This document shows, in pieces, positions 12,791 through 25,500 of a stretch of DNA of 64,000 nucleotides (its first letter is position 1; each line of letters opens with the position of its first letter). Below the pieces are notes generated by a model. It had not been told where the DNA came from. It worked only from the letters and a program-made list of their open reading frames with translations, and searched no databases. The position numbers and the translations under genes were made by a program. The DNA comes from Icerya purchasi (taxonomy: Eukaryota; Arthropoda; Insecta; Hemiptera; Monophlebidae). The stretch covers positions 172,823,863 through 172,887,862 of the forward strand of contig CM077116.1 of the NCBI GenBank assembly GCA_039619475.1. The letters are read 5' to 3'.

Positions 12791-13545
12791 CATTTTATTT
12801 TACAATTTTTACCGTTATACTTGAATTTTTTTCTCGTTAAAAATCAATTTTTTTTCACATTATTCTCCATACTTTATATTTAAAAAAAAATCGATTTCTT
12901 TATTTTGGTAAACACATCAAAAGCTACATTTCCATGGTAATTTGGCAAATTGATAGTATTTTAAGGATCATGTGTTTTTCCAGTGTTCATCTCTCTCCGT
13001 GGAGCGTTCTGCCTTGTATTCTTATTTGCTGAAGCTTGGACTTCCTACTCCTTATTGTGCTTCCTATATCCTGTCCTTTAATTCCCAAATTAATTATTCC
13101 TGTGCTATTTGTTCCTTTTTAAATAAAATTTCTGATCGGATTAAAATATAACCGACTTCTTTCCTTACTGTTTGTTTTTAAGTAAAGGTCCTTGGTTGAG
13201 GAGCCTAAAAAAATAAAAAAAAAAAAAAAAGTCAATCGCCTCCGCATTAAAAAAAATAAGAACGAAGCTAAATCTAACCCGACAGTGAAATAAATCGTGA
13301 ATGAAAATCATCCAAAAAGCTTCAATTTCCCTCATTATTAAGGATAGCTCAAAAACTACTGGTCAGATCTTGATTAAATTTAAATGGGACCGCATGAGAA
13401 GCACCACCTTTCAAATAAAAGAAGAATCATCGAAAAAAGTTTTGAGGTAACACACATAAAAACTAATAATAAAAAAAAAATACAGTCGAATTGAGAACCT
13501 CCTCCTTTTTTTGAAGTCGGTTAAAAAAAAGAGCAATTAAGTTCT
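12791..13545 (-). repeat. Dispersed repeat unit (AACCGACTTC... family), split by a LINE insertion
   Basis: Read on the minus strand from about 13545, the unit begins TTTTAACCGACTTCAAAAAA, followed by GGAGGAGG, a T-rich run and then a tract matching 49278-49640 almost line by line, including the ATTTGCCAAATTACCATGG box (near 12930 here, near 49596 there). It is interrupted by the LINE fragment at 12965-13230. No coding capacity is evident. Similar AACCGACTTC-GGAGGAGG sequences are, from memory, widespread in insect genomes; I cannot assign a mechanism. Confidence 0.75.
12965..13230 (+). pseudogene. 5'-truncated I-like LINE: ORF2 C-terminus, short 3' UTR and poly(A)
   Basis: The + strand frame from 12965 reads DHVFFQCSSLSVERSALYS and continues to a TAA at about 13149. 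This is closely parallel to the C-terminus of ORF2 of the intact element here (DHVFFECSSLSSERAALYA). A short 3' UTR with GGTTGAGGAGCC follows, ending in poly(A) (13207-13230). The copy keeps only about 60 codons, so it is dead on arrival, produced by incomplete target-primed reverse transcription. The empty version of its target is present at about 49575-49600, where TATTTTAA joins GTCAAAAATC (read on the minus strand). Confidence 0.88.
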
Positions 13546-15126
13546 GTTTTAGCAAACCCAAGGAAAAAAAAAGTTCTGTTTTGTTTTCGATTAAATACCC
13601 GCCGAATTTAACATATATATATATATATCATTCTGAAATTTATAATCGGTGTTTTTTCGCTTATCAATGTAAAACAAGGCTTAAAGTTGATAAATGATAA
13701 AAAAAATGGGTGTTCACTTTTTCTTCCTCGATAAATACCGTTATTTATGTACAACAACTATCTTTTTCTTGTTACACGCTATGTGCAACAACTAAGAAGC
13801 GTGTAAGTATAATTTAAAGCTTAATTTATATTGACGGGAGAAAACCAGTAGATATGAGGAAAGAGAGCAAAGAAGAAATTTGTAATTATCTAGAATGGGA
13901 TAATAGAGATATTTTTATGAATATTTAATCTATGCCAAAGGAAGCAATGCGAAGAGCATTGTACTAGAAGATGTTCTAGTCATGTTTATACGTACAAGAC
14001 ATTGCGGATACGGAAGTTTATCAGAAATGTGCCTATGCGTCGGACTAGTGTTGTGTCCCAAGTGGAGGAGACACAGAACAACCTGCTGTTCTCTATGACC
14101 AGCCGGTTGATAATTTTTTTTTGTCTTTTTTGATGGTATAAAGATTGGAAACTATGCTTGATTTATCTAGTTTTGTTGCCACAATTTCCGTAAAAATTTT
14201 TTTATCTAACTCTTCGTATCTTCAGAGGGGGTTTTATGTTCGATGCGCGACGTATCCTAGGGGCTTCCTTTGTTGCTGCATCCGTTGAGCTGTTACTAGG
14301 AATATCTACGTGGCTATTTAAAGGAAAGACGCAACCAGCAAAGGATGACACGTGTTATTTAACCGTAAATATATTCAGCAATTGGATGCGTTGAACGTTT
14401 TTTTGGCGGTCGCCAGTAAGAAAATTTTCGATGAAAAGTGGTAATTGTCCGCGGAACTTCCGCCTATATAGAGGCGTTCCAATATCTTCTGTTTTAAGAA
14501 GCAATCCAAATTTAGGTGAAAACATATAGCTATTAGGTGAAGTTTTCTAGGCTTCTCGGATAGGAGATCCTATTATGTATAAAACTTGGTTTTGCGGATC
14601 GCGCTTTTCGGAAATCGTCTTGATAAGGAGAAATAAGGTTTTCAGTTTGCAGCTCCCACTTTAATGTTAATCATTCTCTCCCGTACTTTGCTTAATACTG
14701 ATGTTAGGGATATCGTACGATAACAATTACCTTCTACTATACTTTATACACTAAACTTGCCGTATCATAAATGAAAAAAATTTTGTCCCCGTATCCATGC
14801 CAATTTTTTATCTTCTTCTTCACCGATAAATAATATTTCTTGACTCATTGTGTAAAAAGGGTGGCAAAAAAAAATAAATCCTTCACCAACTGCGCTTCCT
14901 ATTATAACGCTTTCAAATACCGCTGAGGGTCTATTCTCGCTAGTGGCCGCATCGCTTCTGTAAGGAATTCAGTTTGATTATATCTCACTATATAGCGGAG
15001 TAGTATTGTGTTAGACGTGTAATTGGAATATTAGTTTTTGCTATTAAATTTCATTCACTCATTAAATTTAATGATTTTACTGGTAACATTTAAAACGTTA
15101 ATTTTTATTTTTCTTGATCTTTTTTT
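13546..15126. other. No supported gene
   Basis: AT-rich with a moderately GC-richer part at about 13980-14640. A + strand open frame at about 14235-14393 follows a pyrimidine-rich TATCTTCAG at 14216-14224, but lacks a clear donor and I cannot name its product. Confidence 0.4.
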
Positions 15127-15159
15127 AGGATTCCGTATACATATAATGTACGGAATCCT
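15127..15159. other. Perfect short hairpin at the left edge of the satellite region
   Basis: AGGATTCCGTA (15127-15137) and its reverse complement TACGGAATCCT (15149-15159) form an 11-bp stem with an 11-base loop. The same 12-mer, ATACGGAATCCT, recurs at 19778-19789 in inverted orientation to the first arm, so the pair could mark the outer ends of a 4.7-kb segment containing the array. That is only suggestive at this length. Confidence 0.5.
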
Positions 15160-15499
15160 TATAAGATGGTACACAAATGACAAAAATATCAAATAAAAAT
15201 CAATAATTCACGAACGGCTTGACTTATAAACTTCAAATTTGGAACATAAATTACAATTAAAATTATCTTTAAAACGATCTATAACTTGAAGTTGACCGAT
15301 TAACCTGGGCGGCAAAAAACCCAAAAAACCGTCAAGAATATATAATATGGTACATAAAACGACCTCAAAAATCACTTAAAAAATGATAACTCGTCACTAG
15401 ATAAACTTATAACGCTGAAATTCAAAATATAAATTACAATGCAGGAGTACTTTCATAAAATCCAAAAATTTTGGCACCAAAGTTGTGTAAAGTTGCCCA

Positions 15500-18325
15500 A
15501 AAGTTCAAAAAACCGAAAAAAATGACGTGTCCCCCCCCTTAGCGTAGCGAGTATTGTAGTTAAAAATTTTGAATGGGGCTAAAAATACGCACATACCCGT
15601 ATATTTCTCTAGTTTGGAACATCCGGATTTCCAACTTTAAAACTGGACCCTCGGGGCGACGAAAGCTCAAAATTTTGTAAAAAAATATTTTTTTTTACAG
15701 GCATGCGATATATCGATGGAAAGATCGCTATTTGTCGGGAACAAAACCGAATTTCATTTCCTTAACGAAACTTTCAAAGTTGCTGTAAAGTTCAAAAAAG
15801 CGCGAAAAATGACGTGTCCCCCCCCCTAGCGCCGCGAATATTACCGATAAAAATTTTGAACATGGTTAAAAATATGTACTTCCACGTATATTTCTGTAAT
15901 TTGGTGCGTCCGGGTCTCAAGCTTTAAAAATAAAACTCCGGGGCTTCGAAAGCTCAAAATTTTGTAAAAAAATATTTTTTTTCCCGGTAATGTAATATAT
16001 CGTTTGAAAGATCGCTATTTATCAGGAACAAAACCGAATTTCATTTCCTTAACGAAACTTTCAAAGTTGCTGTAAAGTTCAAAAAAGCGCGAAAAATGAC
16101 GTGTCCCCCCCCCTAGCGCCGCGAATATTACCGATAAAAATTTTGAACACGGTTAAAAATATGCGCATCCACGTATATTTCTCTAGTTTGGAACATCCCA
16201 GTTTCCAGCTTTAAAATTGGACCTCGGGGCACCGAAAGCTCGAGATTTTGGAAAAAAATATTTTTTTTCTTGGGCCTGTGATATATCGTTAGAAAGATCT
16301 CTAGTAGTCGGGAACGAAACCGAATTTCATTTTCTTAACCAAACTTTCAAAGTTGCGATAAAGCTCAAAAAAGCTCGAAAAATTGCGCGTCCCCTAGCGC
16401 TGCGAGTATTATAGCTAAAAATTTAAAACATGGTTAAAAATATGTACTTCCACGTATATTTCTGTAATTTGGTGCGTCCGGGTCTCAAGCTTTAAAAATA
16501 AAACTCCGGGGCTTCGAAAGCTCAAAATTTTGTAAAAAAATATTTTTTTTTCCGGTAATGTAATATATCGTTTGAAAAATCGCTATTTATCAGGAACAAA
16601 ACCTTATATCATTTTCTTTACCAAAAAATTCAAAGTTGCCGTAAAGTTCAAAAAAGCGCGAAAAATGACGTGCCCCCCCCCCCGGCGCCGCGAATATTAC
16701 CGATAAAAATTTTGAACACGGTTAAAAATATGCGCTTCCACGTATATTTCTCTAGTTTGGAACATCCGAGTTTTCAGCTTTAAAATTGGACCCTCGGGGC
16801 AACGAAAGCTCGAGATTTTGGAAAAAAATATTTTTTTTCTTGGCCCTGTGATATATCGTTAGAAAGATCTCTAGTAGTCGGGAACGAAACCAAATTTCAT
16901 TTTCTTAACCAAACTTTCAAAGTTGACGTAAAGTTTAAAAAAGCGTCAGCTCCGATTAGCGGCCCCCTTCTTGCGACGCGAGTATTACAGGTATAAATTT
17001 GGAACATGGTAGAAAATACGCGACTCTACGTATATTTCTCTGATTTAAGACAATCGGACCCCAACTTTAGACTGAGACCTTTGGGGCAGCGAAAGTTCAA
17101 AATTTTGAAAAAAAAAATTTTTTTTTCTTAGGTTTGTGATATACCATTAGAAAAATCGCTGTTTGTTGGGAACGAAAACGTATTTCATTTTCTTAACGAA
17201 ACTTTGAAAGTTGCCGAAAAGTTCAAAATAGCGCGAAAAATGACTTTTTAGCCCCATAGCGAAGCAAATATTACAGCTAAATATTTTGAACACGGTTAAA
17301 AATATGCGCTTCTACGTATATTTTTCTAATTCGAAACATCCAGGTTTCCAGTTTTAAAATTAGACCCTTGGGGCGCCGAAAGCTCAAAATTTTGAAATAA
17401 AATTTTTTTTCCTTCGGGTTGTGATATATTATTAGAAAGATCGGCATTCGTCGGGAACGAAACCGTATTTCATTTTTTTAACGAAATTTTCAAAGTTCCG
17501 AAAAGTTCAAAAAATAAAAATAATTATGTGTCTCTCCACTAGTTCTACGAATATTACAGCTGAAAATTTTGAACGCGGCTAAAAACGTGCTAATCCCCTT
17601 ATATTTCTCTAGTTTATAACATTTGGATTTCCAGTTTTAAAATTGGACCCTTAAGGCGCCGAAAGTTCGAAATTTTGAAGAAAATTTTTTATTTTTCAGA
17701 CGCATGTTATATACCGTTTGAAGGATCGCTATCTGTCGGGAAAGAAACCGTATTTCATTTTCTTAATTGAACTTTCAAAGTTTGCTGAAAAGTTCAAAAA
17801 AGCGTGAGAATTGATTTGTGACGCGAGTATTATAGCTAAAAATTTTGAGGAAAGTAGTAAATATGGGCATCCATGTATATTTCTCTGGTTTGGAACATCT
17901 GAGTTTCCAATTTTAAAATTAGTGGCTTGGGGCTCTGAAAGCTCGAAATTTTGTAAAAAAAAATTTTTTTCAAGTGTATTATTATTGGAAAGATCGCTAT
18001 TTTTTGGGAACGGACCCGTATTTCGTTTTCTTAACGAAACTGTTTGAAATTTACTTAAAGTTCATAAAATTCTGAAAAATGACGTGTAGCCCCGCTTGTA
18101 ATTTATGTATTGGTTCAAGATTTTGAATAAGGATAAAAAAATGTGCGTCCCTGTTTATTTATTTACTTTGGAACATCTAGGTTTCCATCTTAAAATTCAG
18201 AACCTTAAGCGCCGAAAGCTCGAAAGTTTCAAAAATAATATTTTTTTTCCGGTCATGATTGATGGAAAGATCGTTATTTGTCGAGAACAAAACCATAAGT
18301 TATTTCCTTAACGAAACTTTCAAAC
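15500..18325 (+). repeat. Tandem array of about ten 285-bp units with a two-unit higher-order pattern
   Basis: The landmark CGTATATTTCTCTAGTTTGG or its variants recurs near 15601, 15887, 16174, 16455, 16743, 17031, 17317, 17601, 17877 and 18154, a spacing of 276-288 bases. Each unit also carries CGAAAGCTCAAAATTTTG, a run of A then T, a TGATATATCGTT-like box, TCGGGAACGAAACC and GACGTGT followed by a C-run. The units near 15887 and 16455 share a variant (AATTTGGTGCGTCC) and are nearly identical over about 180 bases, while those near 16174 and 16743 share another, giving a dimer period of about 568 bases. Divergence rises toward the right end. Open frames inside are repeat by-products. Confidence 0.93.
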
Positions 18326-18326
18326 C

Positions 18327-18463
18327 TTGATGTTCCAAACTTGAGAAATATATGTCGAAGCGCATATGTTTAACCCTGTTCAAAATTTTTAGCTGTAATA
18401 CTCGCGGCGCTAGAGGGGAGGAACTGTTTGAATTTTTTGACAACTTTAAAAGTTTCTAAATAC
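18327..18463 (-). repeat. Inverted partial unit closing the satellite array
   Basis: Directly after the last forward unit the sequence turns around: GTTCCAAACTTGAGAAATAT, then TTAGCTGTAATACTCGCGGC, are the reverse complement of the unit's landmark and spacer. About half a unit is present, so the array ends in a tail-to-tail junction at about 18326. Confidence 0.85.
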
Positions 18464-21400
18464 GGTTCGGAATTATGTTTAGAGACTCCCGTGGAACTGG
18501 CTTACGAATTTCGACTTTTACTGGTTGAATGTCAGATGGTAACATTATCTGTTGAAAGTTAATATCCGCACGAACGGATAATATTATTTCACCACGCGCA
18601 CAACTAGCAAGTACCGGATTTGATTCGAGAACTTTATAGTTTTTTAGTTTTAAATGTTGGTTTTGTTTTAAGTGGGTTTCTTGAATGCACGAAATAAACA
18701 GGTTTGTTAATCGGTGTTATTTTTCCTTTGGCTTTATCGGAATACGAGATTGCAGCGGTTTTTAGAATTTGGTTCGGATTGTTATAATTTGCGTTAGTAG
18801 TGTTAGTACGAGGGATAAGAAACGAAACAGGATCGCAGGTTTTGGTTTGATTATTTTCATTACGGCGTGTGTTAGTGTTGTTATGAACTGTAATGAAAGG
18901 AACGGACTCACCGCATCATTGTTTAGGTGGTACGTCCGCCTGATGAAAAACAGATGCGAATAGTATTTCGATTTGTTAAACAATTTAACGCCCTATGCTA
19001 GTAAATAAATAAAAAAAAAATATTTAATAATGGTCTAACATACGGAGAGAGTCGAAAGAAAATACCGAATTGTTAAAAAATCATCTCAGTAGAACGACGG
19101 TCTTTGTCACATCGCGGAACTATATCGACCTTTTTTAGTAAAGTAACCAGTTCGTCTTGCAACCGAAAGAAGTTTGATAACAAAGTAACCAAATCGCCTC
19201 GAAATTCGGTTTTCAAATTAGTGACATTTACAAAATTCGTAAACTATAATTTCGATTACCGTGTCTCTCCCTCCCATTCGCCGAGAATCCAGGACGCAAT
19301 CACCAATGTACACCAAACTGCCAGCAGAGAGCACCAGCATTCTAGCAGCCGCAGCAGAGTGATACGTAGCATCAATATTATTTCTAATTAATATTTTTTG
19401 CGTGTTTTCGTTTATATATTTATTAAATATCTTTGACGGTCGGCTATTCAAGAAAGATAGGTGTAGGAATTAACAAAATTACACATTTTAAAAAATCATA
19501 AAACCTTAATATTAGTATTATTAAATCTAAACCAATAATTTAAAAAAATAAATAAAAAAAGGATTTAATTAATTTTTGTTCATAACCGTTACATTTCACT
19601 TCAAATTAATCTAAGTCTTCGATTCAAATTAGTATTTTGCTTTACTGTTTTAAATTATTATTAGAAAAGATCTTTGAAATTTATTAAGATATTAAATTAA
19701 AATAGTAAAATAAAAATAGAAATTTATTCAAACAAATTTTCTTACGTACTAAATAATTATAGTTATTGTTAACTTTCATACGGAATCCTCAGCGCATGAA
19801 ACCTCATGCTTGACTGAACTTGTTTTTTCTTTATATAGATACATTATTTAATTAATTATGCCTTGGTGCGGTAACCGGGCGCAGTACACGCTGAAATAAT
19901 GTAGTAAAAATTAATAAAAATAAACAAGAGAAGTTTGTTTAACGAATGACTGTGAGGAGACCAGTTGTTTTTGTGGAGGATGATAGATTCTTCGAGTGAG
20001 AGAAATTTTCGACTTTCATTTAGTTCAAGACGCGGACATAGGTCAGAGAGAGAATTTTTCAGCGCGACGTGAACACTCTTTTTTGTCGGACCGTGATAAG
20101 CATCAAAAGAATCGACATAAACTTGTTACAAGACAAAAATATGTGAATATTATATTTACATTTAATGCGCAGTGGAGCGTATGAGTGAATAACAGTTTAT
20201 AGAATGAAATGAGAAAACTGGAATGTTGAAAAGCAATAAGAAACAGCTGATTGTAGGGATGAAAGCAATGAGATCTCCGGAAATGACCCTCTCAGTCGAT
20301 TCTAATAAATATATTTCGGTGAAGAAGAAGGTACACATTTGAAGCCGCGGGAACAGTTTTATATCATAGACATAGTGCCGGATTATATTGCATGATTGTG
20401 ATAGTTACGTTAACAATTTACCTTGCAAGTAATTCTTTATAATAATGTAAATTAATTATTAGTGTTATTCTATAAGAAAACAGATTTCATAAGAATATTT
20501 AAAAAATTTAAATTAACAGAAGTTTTAATGGTTGCTATCATTTACGTTCAAAAATTCTCGCCAATTATTACTTAAAGTTTGTCTTTTAATTATTGTATTA
20601 GTAATATTTCCAAAAGAAAAATAAACTGAGTAGGGGAAATACATTTTTAGTGCAAATGTACAGTTCATTAATAAAAAGAGAGAAGGAATTTACGACAATT
20701 AGTGTATACATATATTTCGCCGAGTTTGTTAAGTGTTACTGTTTACAGGGTTTTTATTTTTATTTTTAACGTTGGGCAGTTTTTGGAAATCCGGGAAAAG
20801 TTAAGGAATTTCATTAATCGGAGAAAAGTTGGGGAATTTGAAGAAGGTAATACCTGCGATTGCGTTTTTAGAATTTGAAGATATTGGAAAACTATTGCAA
20901 AATTCTATGGTATACGTTTATTTACTCCATGTAGATATATAATATATCTTACTATGGTTTGCTAGTAATCGAAAAAACCGGAAGATAAGGATAGCAAAGG
21001 ATTTTATTCGTTTTTTAGGAAGAAATACAAATTTTAAATGATTTGAAATTTTTCATCATCGGTATTAAACTGTATCGGGGCGTAATAAAAAAACGTATTA
21101 CGAAATAGCTGGAAATTATGTATACGGATTTTCTGTATGACTATTGTTTTTCAAGTCAGCGCTTTCCGGAAAACTGGGAATAGTCAGGGGGACACTTCGA
21201 AAATGGTACAAAAATACCTGCGCGAAGTGTTCTAGAACTTAAAGTATTAAAAATGACCACGAGAATACGTGCACTTACTCTGCTTAATTCAGATGTTTCT
21301 AGTATCAAAATGATGAAACATGAGATTAAAGCGGTGATGAATTTTATGTTATTTTAATAAAAAATAATAATTAACATTTTGTTCACATTATATCGTCCTT

Positions 21401-22587
21401 CTACAAATTAGTAATAATTGTAAAGAATATTTCTTTGATCTTTACTTTTTTTCTTTTTCTATTCACATTATTAAGTATAAAAATGTATCAAAAGTTTCAA
21501 AAAAAACTTACACAATACAGAAATATTCGAAAGAAGCAATAAAATTCTCAGACAGCGTACGCTAAAAAATAATAGGAAATCATTCCACATCGCAACTCGT
21601 TGAAAATATGAAGTATTTTCGATCGTTCAGTAGATCGTACGTTTTATTTTTTTGTTTTGACAACTGTTTAAAGTTTATTTTAATTACTACGGTATTCAAA
21701 AATTTTTCTGTCATCCCAGCATACGTATAGTGCTGAAAAAAGCATCGTTACCTCCCGTAAGATCTTGATAGCGTAACTTAGTGCACAGTTTAGGATGTGC
21801 GAGTTAAGCGATGATGTTAGTCACAGTAGCTGTCTGTATGCATGTTGCGATGTGAAAATAAGTGTAATACTATATCTGTTTCCGGTTTTTCATTTCATCT
21901 CTAACAAACTGTGTTGTTTTGTCGATGTTAATACTTCGTATAGGTGACTAGAGAGCTCTCTTACTCGTTGATAATGATATCCAAAAAGATAAATACGAAA
22001 ATGGACATTGCGTAGGATGGAAAAAAGATAGACAAGTTAAATTGTTTTTGTCCGTAATATAGGTATATTTTTCACTTTTTTGTTTAAGTGGCCAAAGTAC
22101 GCTCCAAAATACTTGAAATGTTTATTTATATATATATATAACTATATATTAATTACAACGTAATTCTTAGGCCGACTGCCATTAGAAAAAATGTCCCAAA
22201 AAATGTTTCAATTTTACGTATGTAACGTTTGTTATATTTTAACGCTTCAAACCTTTGTACATCTGTCGTTTTCAAACCAAAAGGTGTATCACGTATAAAT
22301 GTGGCAAATTCTCCGCTACTGTACAGTTTGTCGTCCCATTTTCGTTTCCGCAATTCACGTTTAATAAAACTTATGGTATAAATTATTGGTTGTATTTTTT
22401 TTTTTATTATATAAAATTGGGACATTTTTTCATTATAAAATCTGTTGGGGGCCGGCCTAAAAATTACGTTGTAAATTTTGATCATTTTATACAAAGTATA
22501 GAAGAGAAAGAAACAGAAATGAAAGTAAGGGGGTCGCGGGGCACAGGCCCTTGCGAGGCCAAAATGACCGAGTTTATATATATATAT
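18464..22587. other. No supported gene
   Basis: Mostly AT-rich. Open frames at 18769-18963 (+), 19104-19391 (+), 19218-19451 (-) and 19996-20184 (+) show no recognisable domain or splice context. The inverted 12-mer at 19778-19789 is noted with the 15127 hairpin. Confidence 0.4.
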
Positions 22588-25500
22588 TAGAGATGCACCG
22601 AATATTCGGTTACTATCCGGTATTCAGCTTATCCGGCCCTTTTTTACTATCCGGCCGGATACCGGATAGTAAACTTGGTAGATTTTATAAATGTAATCTA
22701 AATAAAGACACAGTTGTAATTAAAGCTTTTTATTATTTTAAACAACTTTAACTTTTTATAACAAATCAATTATTTAAAGTAACTTGGTGATAATACTGAT
22801 AGTTAAAAAATTTACTTATTTGTAACTAGTGATAGTAATATTAATTAATTTAATATTGGAAATCCACCGAAGGTAAATTATGATGTATAAAAACAAGATT
22901 TTCAGCATTTTTAGGAAGCAAACGATTCCTCTTGTTTTCATATATAAGCCCAGCCTCTGAAAACAGTCTCTCACTGTACACACTGCTACATGAGGAAGAG
23001 AGATAAATTTGGACAAATTTAACCAAAATCGGAAATTGTTTGGCGTTTGCTGCCCACCATGCGTAAGAGTCACTTTGTCGATCAAGACGAACCATTTTTA
23101 AGTAAAAGTCAAGTTCATTGGCTATAGCACTATTATCAGTCTTCAGTTTGATTGTTATCTTTGGCAACTTCATTAAAACAGTCCCAAAATGAATCATGAA
23201 CACTCATGCCACTGTCTACTCTTTTCTTCAATGGAGGTGAATCGCCTCCACTGCTGGATGCATCCTCTTCACTGCAACTCAGTTTTAGACCCTCCAATAA
23301 GAGGCTTTGGCGAGCCTTTTCTGCTTGTATTACCCCAAAAAAGTTGGTCTTGAACCTGGGATCCAATAATGTAGCCAGGAAATACTTTGGATTTTCATCA
23401 ACATGTTCGAAGCGTTGTTGCAATTGAGTTTTCAGGGACGTTAGAAATTGCAATAAGTTAGGGACTTTGCATGAAGTTTCTTCCTTTTGAATGTACCTCA
23501 TCAAAACCGCTACATGCGGTATAACTTCTGAAATGCACGACAAACCTGAGCTCGCGATCTTCGTTATTTTCTCGAATGGTTTGAGGAGAATGATGCATTG
23601 CTCCATTAAACTCCATTGCTGAGGAGTCAAGTTGCTGAGTTTATTGTGGTCGGCTATATACAGAGAAACAGCGCGTCTCTGTTCTAGCAGCTGCTCTTGT
23701 AAATAGTACGTCGAGTTCCAACGTGTACTGATATCTTGTACCAACTGATGTTCCAGTAACTTTAACTCGTTTTGAATAGCCTTCAGTTTCTCTTGTGCTA
23801 ATCCCGAATGATTAAAATGAGTTACGATGCGTCTTGCGGCATTCAGCATCTCTACTAAATCAGGTTGAGTTTTAAGTGATTCAGTAATGACCCGCTGGAG
23901 AGAGTGAATAAAACACCTAGCTGAATCGTATTCAGCCACTTGAACTCCTTTTACCATATTAGCCCCACTATCATGTATTTTATTTAATGGAATATTCCAC
24001 CGTGCAGCAATAATGTTAAGCTCGTTTGCTATGTTATCTCCGGTGTGAGACCCTGAAAAGGGCTTCATTGCCAAAACGCCATGTTGCAGTTTGAAATCTG
24101 GAGATATCCAATGGGCGGTGAAGCTCAGAAAACTTTCATTATTGTTGTCACAAGTCCATATATCTTGCAGCGTTTAAAATTTTTTCCATAATTTTCTTGG
24201 TAATTCGGTCGTATATGTCCGGTATTATTTTTTCAGTCATATAAGTGCGACTGGGCAACTTATACCTCGGCACCGCTTTTTGCATGAGCCTATTAAATCC
24301 AACTCGGTCAACAATGGATAGTGGTTCGTTATCCAACGCGATCATTTCGCCAATCAAATAGTTTCCTGCGATTTCGAATCATTTATCCCCCAATATTGTT
24401 TTCCCTCAACAGTTTCAGCTAAAGTCAATTGCTTTTGCAAGGATGGTTGAGAGGCCGCGGTACAAGTACTTGCAGTTGAGCTCGTAGAAATAGCAGGTCC
24501 AACATATGAGGACGAACCACCATAAATTTCGCTAAACTCATCAGGATACTTGGCTTTCAAGTGGTTTTTCATGCACGAGGTTCCAGCTTTCTTTCCCTCT
24601 CCGCCACGTGAAACTTTTAGTTTGCAGATTAAACAAATAGCGTATTTAGCTTCTTCTTTGTCTATCTCAAAATAATTCCAAAGCGGAGACCTTCTTGTTG
24701 CCATTTTTTATAAACACACTAATGACACAGTAGGTAAATGTTAATTAATACAAAACCACTAAGTATCACACGATAACACCACTAACTTATTTTATTATCT
24801 AAAAATACGCGAGCGTACAAACGAAATTGTTTCGTGCTGACTGACACGATAAAACTGTCTCTATTACCAGTGGCGTAGCATGGGTTTCAGCTTAGAAGAG
24901 TCATAAATGTAAGAAAAATATAATTGAATTAATGAAACAAATATCTCTACCTACCAAATACGGATAATCGCTAATTCAAGTTGATTGTATTACAAACTGT
25001 TTTAAACTAAATAACTTTGAATTTAAAAAAGCTATTCGAAATAAACGTGGAAGCTATTAACAGAGATGAACCCAAAACAAAGTGTATTGCTTTCATTTAA
25101 GAACAAAAACAAAAACAAAAAAAAAAACAACTAAAAAACACGTAGGTAACCATTTAACCGGCCGATGCGATGTGATATTAAATTACCGACAAAAAAACAA
25201 CTACTCGTATTATTTTTTCTCCTTTCTTTAAAAATGTCATGAATAAGATTTTTACACATACTGCATAACAGCATTTTAATTTATCCTAGAACAAAAACGA
25301 AACATCGAAGACAGACTTTAAAAGAAGATGAGTTTTTTTTGTTTTCATTTTAGCGTAAAAAAAAAGAGCTGCCAAGCATCACCTTCTTTCTGCTGACTAT
25401 TCTATACTGTTGTATCCATATAGGCGACGCAGATAAATGAATTGGTCTTTTTTTTTTCAAATCGGTGCATATGAATTCTATATTTCGAATTATTGGTTGT

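Noticed and set aside
16217..18311. Open frames of 65-78 codons inside the tandem array
   Set aside because: Each is a phase of the repeat unit; units carry no conserved frame and stops fall at different places.
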